51,387 nucleotides of DNA, from the NCBI GenBank assembly GCA_010093685.1, contig MU006223.1:15001-66387 (forward strand), written 5' to 3'. Below, in pieces: positions 10,643 to 22,153 of the stretch. Made by a program: the position numbers and the translations under genes. The notes under the pieces are model-generated. The model saw nothing but the letters and a program-made list of their open reading frames with translations. It made no database searches and was not told where the DNA came from. Each line of letters starts with the position of its first letter. Within the stretch, counting starts at the first letter, position 1. Source of the stretch: Ophiobolus disseminans. Lineage: Eukaryota > Ascomycota > Dothideomycetes > Pleosporales > Phaeosphaeriaceae.

Positions 10643-11756
10643 AGATCTCCACTCTGCGCTACTCCCTTAAGCGATGTCTAGCTCTTGTTCGTCAAAACAG
10701 ACCTGTCGCCCCTGCTTGCAGGTTGGGTTTGAGCAATGACCGTGAGAACTCTCTTGGGGTGGCACAACAGCTTCGGCTGGACTGATCTCGAAAGCCCTCC
10801 CTGAGTACAGGCTTTGCCTTCCTGCTTAAAGGCCAAAGTCCATGACTCATACTCATGGCAACGCGGAAGTCCTGACAGCGCAAAGTCAGGCTAACAAGTC
10901 TATCTCGACATGGCAACACTAACTTTGTGGGGACTTTGAGACTTTTGCACATTTGTGGGGACTTTAAGAAATACTGAAGCATGGCAATGGCTGCGAGGCA
11001 ACTCAAAGCGACTGTTAGCTAGCAGTTCCATGTGAAAGGGCACTTGGTTGATGTCTACAGCTGTTCAACGTTCCTGTAACGAGGCAGTTAATAAGACCAT
11101 GAGGGGTTTGTTCGCACAGTGGCATACTCATTGACTTTTAGGTGCTGCGAGTAGTTCACGGCCTGATTAGAAGATGTGAGGCAAGGCTCATGTGCATTAA
11201 GTTAAGATCCAGGTGCTGCGAGAAGTTCACGGCCTGATTGTCTGATTTGATGTGCATAGACCTGGATTGAGGGCCCATTGAGAGAGTTGCTATTGGCGGC
11301 TACTTGAGGGGCCTTCATGGAGTTTGGAGTTGTAGTTAGAGTTGGAGTTAGAGTTTAACATAGAGTTTAGGGGTTGACTTAGTAGTTTGCGGGGTTGCGA
11401 GATGTGAGGTATGAGGTAGAAGGTAACGTGACTGCGTGTTATTGTGTGTTGAGATAGCCTGTTTGGGAAGCCCGTGATAGCTTTTCCCACCTACGCAATT
11501 CTTTAAATTTTTAAGCCCTTTTTGACTTGCATGCCCTGCACACACCGCTCAACCTTACACACACCGCTTATCCTAGCAGTGCTCACTGTATATCAACTGT
11601 TTGCCTACTGTTTGTGCTTGTGCCAATGCTCTGGTGCTCGTGCTACGCTGCTGCTACTCGCGCGCAATCAGAAGTAGCGGTGTAAATCCATCTCAGCAAT
11701 CCTTGGTACGCGACTCTATTTACCCCTCTCTTGCCCACGTTATTACAGTAGCTAAC
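10643..11756. other. Intergenic with short repeats upstream of the Helitron gene
   Basis: No gene is recognised. The stretch contains two copies of TTTGTGGGGACTTT (10924 and 10952), a 29-bp direct repeat (11140 and 11211) and a GTTAGAGTT-rich simple tract near 11330-11370. The left end of the Helitron should lie somewhere here or just upstream of 11757, but I cannot fix it. Confidence 0.4.
11140..11239. repeat. 29-bp direct repeat, two copies 71 bp apart
   Basis: AGGTGCTGCGAG followed by (T/A)AGTTCACGGCC and TGATT occurs at 11140-11168 and 11211-11239 with a single mismatch. Function is unknown; it may be subterminal repeats of a mobile element. Confidence 0.7.
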
Positions 11757-11764
11757 TATATAAG
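11757..11764 (+). promoter_or_regulatory. TATA box of the Helitron gene
   Basis: TATATAAG lies 63 nt upstream of the chosen start codon at 11827, normal spacing for a fungal promoter, and no other ATG lies between them. Confidence 0.5.
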
Positions 11765-12825
11765 AACTCAAGATCTAGAGCTTACATACTACTCCATCTG
11801 CTTCTTCTCTTGAACCCTTGCTTGCGATGGCAACAGCTGTCGCAGGCGCACCGCCGCCCCCTCCAGGTGGCCCTCCTCCAGATCCATTAGGAGGTCCTCC
11901 AGCAGCTCGTTTCTGCATCCGTCATCCTAGCCGACAGCTCAGTGAAGTGGACGTGGCGGCAGGCCATACTCGTTGCCCTGAATGCCGCGAGAGACATCAA
12001 ACTGAGACCGCTACTATGAGGAGGAAGCGCAAGATTAGCGGACGAGGGCTGAGTGTTGATGTCACCGCTGGCGCAACTGTAGAACCAGGTCTCGCGAGCT
12101 CAACCCCTCTTGAGAAGCGTCGCACTGCCCGTACCCCCCTAACTGGGCTGTTCGCACCGCCATCATTGCCTCCTGCAATGCGATCATCTCAACTGACCCC
12201 TCGCCCATACGTACCGATCGCCCCTGCGCCATCCGCCTCCAATGTGCACTATCCTGCCGTTGCTGCTCCTCCAACAATGGCCTTTGGTCCGGCAAGGGGT
12301 GGGCCATCTTCAACACCGGCGTTCTTGCCTCGCGGACAATACAGCCCTGACACTCCTGCTACGGCTGCAGCTCGAAGGGACCGCGATGCTATCCGCCGCG
12401 ACCACCGATACCGTGATCGAGCTGGTGAAGAGGTGTCTTCAACACCTGAGCTAAGCCAACTACGTCAGGCAAATCAGGCAGCTACGACTTCAAGTGGTCT
12501 GTCAAGTGCGCCCCCAACAAGTCGACTGGATCCTCCATCTGGATTCACCCCATACAACTTTGAGCCTCCTGAGACCCCAACCCCAGTGTTGGGTCGCCAT
12601 GAAGCCCGGTCATCTTATCGTGGACGAGGGCGCAGGGACTCTATACGGTCGCTCTCTCGATCGCCATCGCGCTCAGTATCTCCAAAAGAGCTACCCCTAT
12701 ACTTTCTATGTACTGGATGTGCGTATCCCCGGGGAGATGCGCATCTACACACTGAGACATTTGATGGGAAGTTTTGCAAGTACTGCAAGGACGACACAGA
12801 GGAGCAGGATGAGTTTCTGCAGTAT

Positions 12826-12833
12826 GTATGGTG
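12826..12833. repeat. Target-site duplication of the hAT element, left copy
   Basis: GTATGGTG immediately precedes the left hAT end and is repeated exactly at 15869-15876 after the right end. Eight bp is the diagnostic hAT duplication length. Confidence 0.95.
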
Positions 12834-15800
12834 CAGACTTGCTAACAGTCAGTCTGATCAGTCCGGACTGATTAGACTGATTGAGTCTTGGCATTCAGTC
12901 TAATCAGTCCGGAGCGTGTTGTCTTCTCAGTCTAATCAGTCCGTACAGCTTAGACTGATTAGACTGATTGAATCGGACTGTTACAAGGCCATTTTGAGGC
13001 CGTATCTGGTGGTCGTGATCGCGATTTCCGGTGTTGAGTTTTGCGCGTTTCGGCACCCGGGCATCTATTTCTCCGTCCCGACGCGGGCCAGCTACCGCAG
13101 TATTCCAAACAACGCGTCTTCAGCTAACTTTATCTCTGAAGTTATTACTTTATTAGCAGAGCTTATCACGACCGCGTGTTATAGCGTACCTAATGTCCGC
13201 CCAGCCGATCTCAGCCTTACAGCGTCTCGTCAATCGCGATAAATGCAACTCCCCGCCGCTGCCGTCGCCCTCTAACGCGTCTAGTGTTGGTGATACCAAT
13301 AGCGTCGATTATGATAACGTAGTGTCTACTAACGCTATTGCGGCGATACCGGCGGACTTAGTGGATGAAAGAGATTTCGAAGGGCTTGATTGGAAGCGCG
13401 TGCCGCAGCTTGAGCGGCGTCAGCTTGAGCAGACTGCTCGCGGCGGTCCTCGCAGCTGGGTCTATCGCCACGGCTGGCCAGTTTGGCATACGAAATTCAA
13501 GAAAAACTACTGGCTTTGCCGTTATTGTCACCAGCACCGCATGCCTAGCGCCGCATACGACGTTCAAAGCTCGACCTCAAGCACCGCCGCCCATCTCCAG
13601 AAGCCTATAAAAGGTCACTCCGTCGGACCTCACGGAGCTATACATGTTAAGAGCCGCGAGAGCAATATCTTAGGTGCTGTTGCGCAGTCAGCGGTGTTTA
13701 AGATAATGTCTAAAGGGATTGAGGTAACGCAAGACGTTGCAAATGAGCTAGCGGCAGGCTTCTCAACACGCCAGTTTCAAGAGGCGTTAAAGGACTGGGT
13801 AGCAGCGGATAACCAAAGCTTAAGAGTAATAGAGACGCCACAGTTTCGGCGGCTTATTGAAGCTGCAAACCCGTTAGCTGAAGCTGTACTATGGCGTAAT
13901 CATCAAAGCCTCCGTGACAGTATTATCGCTGAGTACCATGCGTACGTACCTGCCGTTGCCGCTTACTTGCGCGAGGCGCAGTCGCTGATACACGTTTCTT
14001 TCGACAACTGGACTTCGACCGGCGGGCAGCTTGCGCTGACAGGCATTTGCGTACACTACCTTGACAGCAAGGGCAAGCTTGTTGATTACATGCTAGGCTT
14101 GCCTGAGCTCCACGGCGCGCACACTGGCAATAATATAGCGTCAGTCGTAGCGGCAACGTTGCGTGCGTTTGACATAGATAAGCAACGTCTTGGGTATTTT
14201 GTACTCGATAACGCCTACAACAATGATACTGCAGTAGCCTGTTTGGCTAGTGAGTTTGGGTTCAATAAAGCTCAGCGGCGACTACGTTGTTGTTGTCATA
14301 TACTCAACCTAGGTGCTCAGGTAGTGATTTGGGGCAAAGATCGCGAGGCGTACGAGAACGAGGGCGCTAACCTTAACGACGAGGAGCAGTTCATGAAGGA
14401 GTGGCGCAAGTTTGGGCCAATTGGTGTTCTTTTTGACGTAATCGCGTCAATATCTACGCCGCAAGCTTGCCAGCTTTTAGAGCAACTTCAGCGCAATGAA
14501 GCTGACGCCATCGGTATTCCAGCGGACGTTCGTCAGCTTATTAAGCCTGTAAAGACTCGCTGGAACAGCTATTTTGACACCTTCGTGCGCGCAACTGAGC
14601 TCCACGGTCCTATTGATAGCTACATTGAACTCAAACTGCAAGAGCATAACGTAGCAACAGCGCTAACGAGGCGCCGGAGGACCCGCGAACAGCTGCCCGA
14701 GCAGCAACCACGGTTGTTCATACGCGAAGGTGGCCTTACCGCGAAGGACTGGGCAACGATTAATGAGTACATCGCCCTGCTAGGCCCATTTGCAGAGGCT
14801 ACACGCTTGCTTGAAGGACGCGGCGGACGAGGTCGCCATGGCGCTATCTAGGAGGTCCTTATAACCTTCGAATGGCTGCTTAACCAGCTTGAAGCTCAGA
14901 AAGATCGCCTTAAAGACATCGACTACAACGATCCTAACGCGCCTGAAGATCACCTCATGACGAACGTAAACCTTGCGCACACTAAAATTGCAGAGTACTA
15001 TGCAAGATTCGACGACGCGCCTGTCTATTACGTTGCTACAATACTCTATCCACACTATAAACACCACCTCGAGGCGCTTTGGAAGGTACCAGATACTTAT
15101 AACAAGGCGCAAGATGGGCCTCATTATCGCGCTGGTTGGCTTACTAGCAACCACCAGGCGTTCTTATCAATGTGGCAAGATCGCAAAAACGCCGCTGTTG
15201 TTGAAGCTGGCGTAGCTACAACGCCTCCGCTGAAGAAGCTACGTGTTGGTTTATCATTGTCCCGATCAGCTTTCTTGCAGTCTTCAATGGAGCTCGCTAT
15301 GAAGCAGGTAGAGGCAAGCCTTGAGGACGAGTACGAGGTCTGGAGACGGCAGCCGGTACTAGACGAGGACGACCCTCTCGCTGTGGATCCAATTCAGTAT
15401 TGGCAGGTGCATGTACACAAGTATCCTGTGCTCGCAAAGTTTGCAATTGACGTGCTAACAATTCCCGCTGCTGCTACTGATTGTGAGCGAGCTTTCAGTG
15501 AGTGCGGTGACCTGTTAGGCACGCGGAGGCTTCAGATGAAGCCGGATTTGCTTGCTGCATTGCAAAGCTTAAAGAGCTGGAAAAGGATTGGGATTCAATT
15601 GCAAAAATCTTCAACTTTCGGGCCCGTAAGAGGCCTTACAGTAGAGGAAATCTCTAAGATACAACAGCAATATCATCAGTTTGACTGCAGTTAGCGCAGT
15701 CTAATCAGTCTAATCAGTCTGGAGAGCTTCTTCTTTTCAGTCTAATCAATCAGTCTCATTTCCTGCAAAAGTCTTGGCAATCAGTCTAATCAGTCTAGAG

Positions 15801-15868
15801 AGCCCTAATTTCTCAGTCTAATCAGTCTGAAGGCCTCGGACTGATTGAATTGACTGTTAGCAAGTCTG
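12834..15868 (+). mobile_element. hAT DNA transposon, complete, 3035 bp
   Basis: Terminal inverted repeats are perfect for 18 bp (CAGACTTGCTAACAGTCA at the left, its reverse complement at the right) and imperfect beyond. Both ends carry dense subterminal repeats of AGTCTAATCAGTC and its complement GACTGATTAGACT, likely transposase-binding sites. An identical GTATGGTG flanks both sides. The insertion site lies inside the Helitron RepHel coding region, which is restored in frame when the element is removed, so the hAT arrived after the Helitron. One internal gene encodes the transposase. Confidence 0.95.
13193..15694 (+). pseudogene. hAT family transposase, one in-frame stop
   Basis: The open frame from ATG 13193 runs 552 codons to TAG at 14849-14851 and then continues in the same frame to TAG 15692-15694, for about 830 codons in all. 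The N-terminal part has a BED-type zinc finger-like stretch (WLCRYCHQHR). The middle has the RNase H-like core with SFDNWTSTGGQLALTGICVH and YFVLDNAYNNDTAV. The C-terminal dimerisation domain (hATC) is recognisable as YWQVHVHKYPVLAKFAIDVL, then IPAAATDCERAFSECGD. The only defect I see is the single TAG, which lies where many relatives have Trp or Gln. The element is otherwise close to intact, so it may be young or could be mobilised by a sister copy. Confidence 0.88.
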
Positions 15869-15876
15869 GTATGGTG
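15869..15876. repeat. Target-site duplication of the hAT element, right copy
   Basis: GTATGGTG is identical to 12826-12833. The Helitron coding frame resumes here. Confidence 0.95.
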
Positions 15877-18800
15877 CATTCCAGAGCGACATGAGACTCA
15901 ATTCGCCAACTTCTGGGACGATGAGGACGTCTTGCACTACATCTGTAGAGCATGCCAGACTAGTGGTGACATCTCTGAGGATGGAGTCATATGGACGCAA
16001 GAGTCTCCTACTCAGGGTTCTAGCCAAGCCGACGTCCGTAGTCGTGGCCGTCACGGCTCATCATCCGCATATGGGTCATCTCTAATACCGCGGAGGACAG
16101 GACCTCGCCGTATAGAAACTGGAGGTCCTCGCCCTGGTGCTGCTAAGAGGAGACGTCAAGAGAACATCGAGACCATGGACGTCGCTGATCCCGTCATTGA
16201 CATCAATTCGCCCGATTGGAAGGATGACGTTGCTCTGAATGACCGCGACTGGCAGCTCCTCCAACGATTTCACGCTCGAATGGATAAAGAGGAGATAGAA
16301 ACATGCTCCCGTTGCGACGAGCGTTGGTTCAAAATGGGCCTTAACAATGATGCTGTATGCGAGGCCTGCGTCAAGGCGGATCGCGACCTAGACCCAGATG
16401 AACCCTACATGTTCTCTCATGACAATCTCATGGATCTAGGCCTCGTACCAGGAGACGCTATCCTCCCCAAACTTAGTCAAGTGGAGGAGATGCTGATTGC
16501 TCGTGTACACTGCTTTGTTGAAGTAAGGCAGATTCGAGGACAGCAGTTCAAGTACCGCGGCCATGTTGTCAACTTCTTAAACAACACTGCAAAGATCTTC
16601 AACAAGCTGCCTCTGCTTCCTGAGGATCTCGATATCATCATTATCCGGCCAAAGAACTGGAGAAGCGATCCGCGCATGGTCAACCAATTTCGAAAGGACT
16701 TTTGGGTGCGCAAGGAGGCCATTAAGCAGTGGTTGTACTATCTACGTGCCAATCATCCAGCATACCATCCTAACGTTCTAGCAATCTCTAACGAAGACCT
16801 AGAGGCTATGCCTGATGACGCCTTTGTGGACGATGAGGTAGTCATCCATGAGATTGACGAAGAGGCGGCCACGGCTGCAGCAGACGATGTGAACGAGTCT
16901 CTTGATCCCAACAACCCAGCTACTTTCGAGGATGACGACCCCACTCCTGAGGTTGCTGGCGTCCCAGATCTCCATGCGGAGAATGACGAGCTGGCTGACC
17001 TCCAAGCTCAACTTTGTGGGATGGGCTCACAGACTATTGGTCGGCAGCCTCGTAGGAAGCCAAACATGAGTATGCTAACTCCTCAAGCAACACCACTGTC
17101 AGAGTTCAATAAGAGTCATCCTCTGCTTAGCTGGGCTTTCCCTACATTGTACCCACGAGGCCGTGCTGAGTATGTTAATGCTCGTATGCGAGAGGTTTCT
17201 TACCCAGAGTACGTTCGGCATCTGCTGCTGTACAAGGACGGCCGATTCGCGCAACACCCGCGGTGGAGATACGTCGTTTTCAATACCATCATGAGGACCA
17301 GGGTCAATGAGAAGGCTAGCTTCTTTGTGAACTCTCTACACCCAGAGAGGAAGCAGCTCACTATTGACGATCTACGACAAGCATTCTAGGACCAGGGTGA
17401 GGAGTCTGAACAGCTTGTGAACTCCATCACCCGGTACTCTGCTAGCCTAAGAGGTTCGCGCCCATATTGGGCTGGTGAGATGAAGAAAGTTGAGGCGATG
17501 GTCAGGCAGCTGCTATGCCCATCTCTCTTCATCACGTTCAGCGCGGCCGACTACCATTGGGACTCACTTATGCGACTACTACCTAACTATCAGCGATGGC
17601 TTGACCTAGGTGCTGATCCAGCTAAGGGTGCTCGACATGCTCGTAACGCAATTCGTGACAATCCTCTTATTGTTGCGTATCACTTCGTCCGCAGGCTGTG
17701 TGCTTTCGAGAACAAAGTCCTTAAGCCCAAGTTCAACATCTCCGACTACTGGCGTCGATATGAGTGGCAGGCTCGTGGCAGCACCCATAGCCATGGGTTG
17801 TACTGGTCTGATAGCAGACCTCAAGCTACTGGAGACATGTCAGATGAGCTGAAGCTCTACTTTGCGAAGTTCTGGGGCATCCACGTTACTGGCTTCAATC
17901 CAGAGCCAGATTCAGGACCGCGCCCTCACACTGAGCCATCGATCCTCTAAGTCCCGAGTCCTGATATGCAGAACAACGCTATTAGTCTCTTGTCGGTAGT
18001 GAACCGAGTTCAGTCTCATATTCACGACCGGAAGTACTGCCTTAAGGTGAACAAAACCACTCAGGTAGAGGAGTGCCGATTCTGGTTGCCGGACGATCTG
18101 CGAGATGATGCAGAACTCAAGAAGCATCCTGCTCCTGGACGGGAGTGGTTGTAGTTCTATCCTGCGCGTAATAACGGCATGGTCAACAAGTACAACCGTC
18201 TCACTACAATGGCGTGGCAGGCTAACACCGACGTTTCTCCCTGTACGGATCCCCGTGCTGTCATCGACTACGTTGTCAAGTACGCCACTAAGTCTGAGAA
18301 AAAGTCGCCATCATATCAAGATCTCGCTGCAACGCTTATACCCTTTGTGAATGTGAACCGCCCCTTCCAGTCTTTAGTTACCAAGTTAATGAACAAGCTC
18401 ATCGGCGACCGCGATTACTCTGCACAGGAAGTGTGCCATATGCTTCTTGACCTTCCTCTCAAACACTCCTCGCGGGCTTTTGTGAGCGTAGATCTTCGTC
18501 CCAAGGACCAGCATTCGCACCTATACCGGCTTGAAGGAGAGGAGACACGCCGCGGGCTCTTAATACTTGAGAAGTACAAGGAGCGCAATCCCGCTGACGA
18601 GCACATCACGTACATCGAGTTCCTGAAGCGTCATAACCACTATAAGCCATATCAGGTTCGACCTCTTGCAAAGGAGCGTGTGTTGACCTACTTTCCTTGC
18701 TATTCTCCCGAAGACACTGATAACTTTAGCCGGGCGAAGTTGATGTTGCACTATCCGTTTCGTGTGATCAAGGATCTCCTCTATATTAAGGACATACACG

Positions 18801-20934
18801 ATGTTGCTCATACTACGTTTAGTGAAGCATATGCCGAGTATCGTGCTCTCTGCGGAGGTAGCCATGAGCGAGACGGTCTTGCAGATCTTGACTTTGACCA
18901 GCCTGTAGAGGCAGATGTCCATGAGTCGACTCCGGCCGCTTCTGAAGAGGAGGACATGGAGGCTGAATGGGCTGCACTTGCTCGCCAACTGCCAAACCAG
19001 GACAACGGCAACAACGTGGATCCAGAGGACAACCTGGGGATGCGTATCATAGACAATGTGGACTGGAGCAATTGTGTAGGCAAGTTTCCAGACCTCAGTG
19101 TTGACTGGTGGAAGGCTATGAAGCATGATCATCTAGTTCCTGCAGATGCATCCAACGGTGGCGTCATAGCTGTTGACAATCTGGAGCAGAAGCAACGCCA
19201 GGCTTATGATCTATACGTTGATCATTGTTGCAAGAGGTGTGCGGGCTTGGATGTACCCCCACTGTTTGTTCAGATAGAGGGCGAGGGTGGCACAGGCAAG
19301 ACTACCGTTGTCCGTACCATATGCCATGGCCTGGATCAAGCAGCCGCAGACTCTAGTCGTCCATCTCCAGTCCTTCGAGCTGCCCCAACCGGAGTTGCTG
19401 CCCATAACATTGGCGGTCAAACCCTACACTCCCTCCTCCGACTGCCCGTCAAGAAAGGTGGTTATCAGGAGCTACCTGCCTCTGCGCTTGCTGGTCTACA
19501 GGCCAAATTTCGACACATTGTGTACCTCTTCATCGACGAGAAGAGCATGGTTAGTCTTATCCAATTGTCCTGGATCAACCGTCGCCTCCAGCAAATCAAG
19601 GCCAACGATGAAGACTTTGGCGGTATTAGTGTGCTCTTGATTGGAGATTTCTGTCAGTTACCGCCTGTCGCTGCTGCTCCGTTGTTCAGCACAAAGGCAA
19701 GCAAAACGGGCAATAGCGATCATGTTAACGGTCAGCGCCTGTACAAGTTGTTCAATATGACCATCACCTTGAACGTCATCAAGCGCCAACAAGGTAGCAA
19801 CAACGAAGCCGCTGCTTTCCGCTCTGCGCTGTCCAACATACGCATGAACCAGACTACGGCAAAGGATTGGCAGTTGCTGTCATCCCGTGTGCGCGCAAAA
19901 GTGGCGTCAACCGAGGATCTAGCTGCATTTGAGAACGCGATTCACATCTACTAGTTTCGTGAAGAGGTTCACTCATACAACCATCAACGTCTCCGCGAGC
20001 TGAATAACCCTGTCCTTCCGGTTCGAGCTTCCCATTGTGGCCATGGTGCAGAGAATGGGTCTACTGAAGATGCTGGCAACCTCCATAAGCACTTGCACGT
20101 GTCTATCAACTCGCGCATTATGCTAACTGAGAACATCTGGGCTAATTATGCTTTGTTTAATGGGGCAGTTGGGACGCTTCGTGACATCGTATGGGAAGAG
20201 GGTGCTGACCCTGACAAAGACGCCCCGTTTGCGTTGCTGGTGGCATTTGATAGCTATGACGGTCCAGAGCTGCTGTTCGATCTGGAGACTGGCGACAAGC
20301 TGGTGCCCATCTTCTGCACCTCCCGGGATTGGATGCATGGCAGCGTTACTTGTCACCGCATACAGTTTCCCATTACTTTAGCATATGCTATTACTGTTCA
20401 CAAGAGCCAGGGCATCTCCATTGACCGCGCAATCCTGAACCTCTCAGGTACAAAGGATTTTGCAGCAGGCCTCACTTATGTTGCTATCTTGCGCGTCCGT
20501 TCTCTGAAGGGGTTGCTGTTTGATGAACCGTTTGGGTAAGTTATTAAAATTGTTCAATAAATAACGCTAACTCTACTAGCTATGCTCGTCTTAAGTCTAA
20601 GGCCAGCGAGACGGTCGTTATGCGGAACACTGACTACATCCGGAGGGCTGCGCATGAGTACACCCCCGCTGGTGCGCCTGCTACTGCCTCTGTCATTACG
20701 GACGATAACTTTGGCTCTGATATTGACCTGCCCGAGTCATCCTTCCTAGGACCCGGCCGGGCTAGTCAAATGTCTATTCCCATCCTCCGTTCTGACCCAG
20801 TGCGATCAGCCATGACGTTGCCAAGCGGCGTCTTCACGAGCGGAGGGTTGACGAGCGACAACGGTGGCGGAAATGGGGATGTTGAGATGGAAGGGATGGA
20901 GGACGCCCAGGGCACCCAGGGCAGCTACGATTAG

Positions 20935-21138
20935 GGCGTATGATGGCTTAGTACTGTGACTATGAGGTGTAGCTACAGGAGCAGGTTCCGCTCACAAGGG
21001 ACGTCGTCCCTTGCGATGATCAATAATCAATGATGAAAATTGCAAAAAAAAGACATGGCTTTTAATTATGTGACGTCACGACTATTGCAATGGTGCTTTG
21101 CAGCCCCCCTTCGGTAACGTTTACGAACCGTCGGACTT
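20935..21138. other. Helitron 3' untranslated end and junction to the Copia fragment
   Basis: The stretch contains a hairpin CAAGGGACG-T-CGTCCCTTG (20995-21013, nine paired bases) and then AT-rich DNA with an eight-A run. Copia sequence begins by about 21139. The exact junction is not visible. Confidence 0.5.
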
Positions 21139-21631
21139 TTATTTGGAGATGACGTTGAAACTCGTCGGTCATCTGCCGGGTATATCTTCATGCTCTATGG
21201 CATGCCTATTGACTGGAAAGCTACCGTGCTGCGATCCGTCACCCAATCCACCACTGAGGCAGAGCTATATGCGCTCTCTGCTGCTGGTGTTGAGTCGCTT
21301 TTGCCGCAATATTGGCTTTATACTTCACACCAAGAAGGCTCTCTGGTGTGACAATGCTCAGACTGTACGCCTAGTTGAAGGTGACGCTGATCGCATCCAA
21401 ACAAAGCTTTGCCATGTTGATATCCATCAAATGTGGCTTCGCCAGGAAGTGGATGCTGGAAGAATCACTGTGGAGTGGAAGCCCACTGCTGACATGCCTG
21501 CTGATGGCTTCACAAAGCTGCTTCCTCGACAGAAGCATGAGAACTTCATACGCCAGCTTGGCTTGAAGGACATCTATCATCTTATTGTCAAGAACTCTCC
21601 TCATCCCGTACCCCTTGGTCAGTTGGACTAG
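21139..21631 (+). pseudogene. Ty1/Copia RNase H domain, 5'-truncated
   Basis: The frame begins with GDDVETRRSSAGYIFMLYGM and STTEAELYALSAAGVES, typical of Copia RNase H. A frameshift near 21295 moves the rest to another frame containing ALWCDNAQTVRLVEGD, CHVDIHQMWLRQEV and PTADMPADGFTKLLPRQKHE, ending in TAG at 21631. This is the C-terminal end of a pol polyprotein. Everything upstream (gag, integrase, most of RT) is missing. Confidence 0.85.
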
Positions 21632-21715
21632 CTGTGCTATGCTGCACGCATTTTGCTCTCTTTACACTTTTGCTCTTTGTGAGGTTTCCATCCAACATGG
21701 ATACCTCAGGGGGTG

Positions 21716-21993
21716 TGTCAGCCTGGCACCTCAGTTCACATGGTACACTGTGGACTGCATCTCCACGTGACTCTTAGTCACTGGCTTACTCATCATGTTG
21801 TGTATATAATCGCTCTATGTAGCTCTCTCAATACAACAAACTTCTTCTCACTTTTGCCCTGTCTCCTACATCCAACAGTATATATAGGTATGTAGCTGTA
21901 GGTAGCGCTAGTTTAGTGTAGGTAGTCGCAACTCGTTACCATACAAGTAAGGTGCAATTGCAGGTAAGGCAGGAGACACCCCAGACCGTGACA
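21716..21993 (+). mobile_element. Copia 3' LTR (278 bp)
   Basis: A short purine-rich tract (CTCAGGGGGTG) lies just upstream of TGTCAGCCTGG at 21716. The LTR ends at TGACA (21993), giving inverted TGTCA/TGACA ends. A TATA-like TGTATATAATCG is inside at about 21800. The last 100 bp are shared with 7985-8107. An internal alternative end (CCAACA, 21877) was considered, but the sequence shared between the two loci runs to TGACA. The ABC transporter stop codon is only about 160 bp further on. Confidence 0.65.
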
Positions 21994-22153
21994 GGTAGTG
22001 CTATGTTTAAGAAGCTTCCAGCGATTGCTCGAATGTCGGCGAAGCTCCGACGGTTCCACCGAGGAATATCACAATGACTAGGCTCTAGCCTATTCAATTT
22101 ACCTAGGGATTTATCTGAATACCACGAATCCATCAAGATAAGTAAAATAAGGA

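Larger units (their letters stand above)
11827..20934 (+). pseudogene. Helitron Rep-helicase (RepHel) gene, split by hAT and carrying four nonsense codons
   Basis: The protein starts at ATG 11827 (MATAVAGAPPPPPGG) and reads open to 12833, where the hAT is inserted. Removing the hAT plus one 8-bp duplication rejoins the frame exactly at 15869 (YVW/C). Conserved parts follow: the Rep motif LFITFSAADYHWDSL (about 17520), the metal-binding HSHGLYW (about 17786), the two-tyrosine motif DYVVKYATKSEK (about 18268), helicase Walker A GEGGTGKTT (about 19279), the GDFCQLPPV motif (about 19645) and ITVHKSQGISIDRA (about 20392). Stops in the same frame lie at 17387 (TAG), 17948 (TAA), 18152 (TAG) and 19952 (TAG), all explainable by C-to-T or G-to-A change. 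A 44-nt intron (20536-20579, GTAAGT...CTACTAG, branch GCTAAC) joins the last exon, which ends at 20934. Confidence 0.92.
11757..21013 (+). mobile_element. Helitron (rolling-circle transposon), defective, with an inserted hAT element
   Basis: The element is defined by its RepHel gene (11827-20934), which is split by a hAT transposon. At the right, a perfect 9-bp-stem hairpin (20995-21013) follows the stop codon by about 60 bp, as expected near a Helitron 3' end. I do not find a CTRR terminus within the next 15 bases, and the 5' TC end is not identified, so both outer limits are approximate. Confidence 0.65.

Noticed and set aside
11328..11370. GTTAGAGTT-rich tract resembling telomeric repeats
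   Set aside because: The unit is not TTAGGG and is irregular; it is simple sequence only.
21716..21877. Shorter 162-bp LTR ending CCAACA
   Set aside because: The sequence shared with the copy near 8 kb continues to TGACA at 21993, which also pairs with the TGTCA start.
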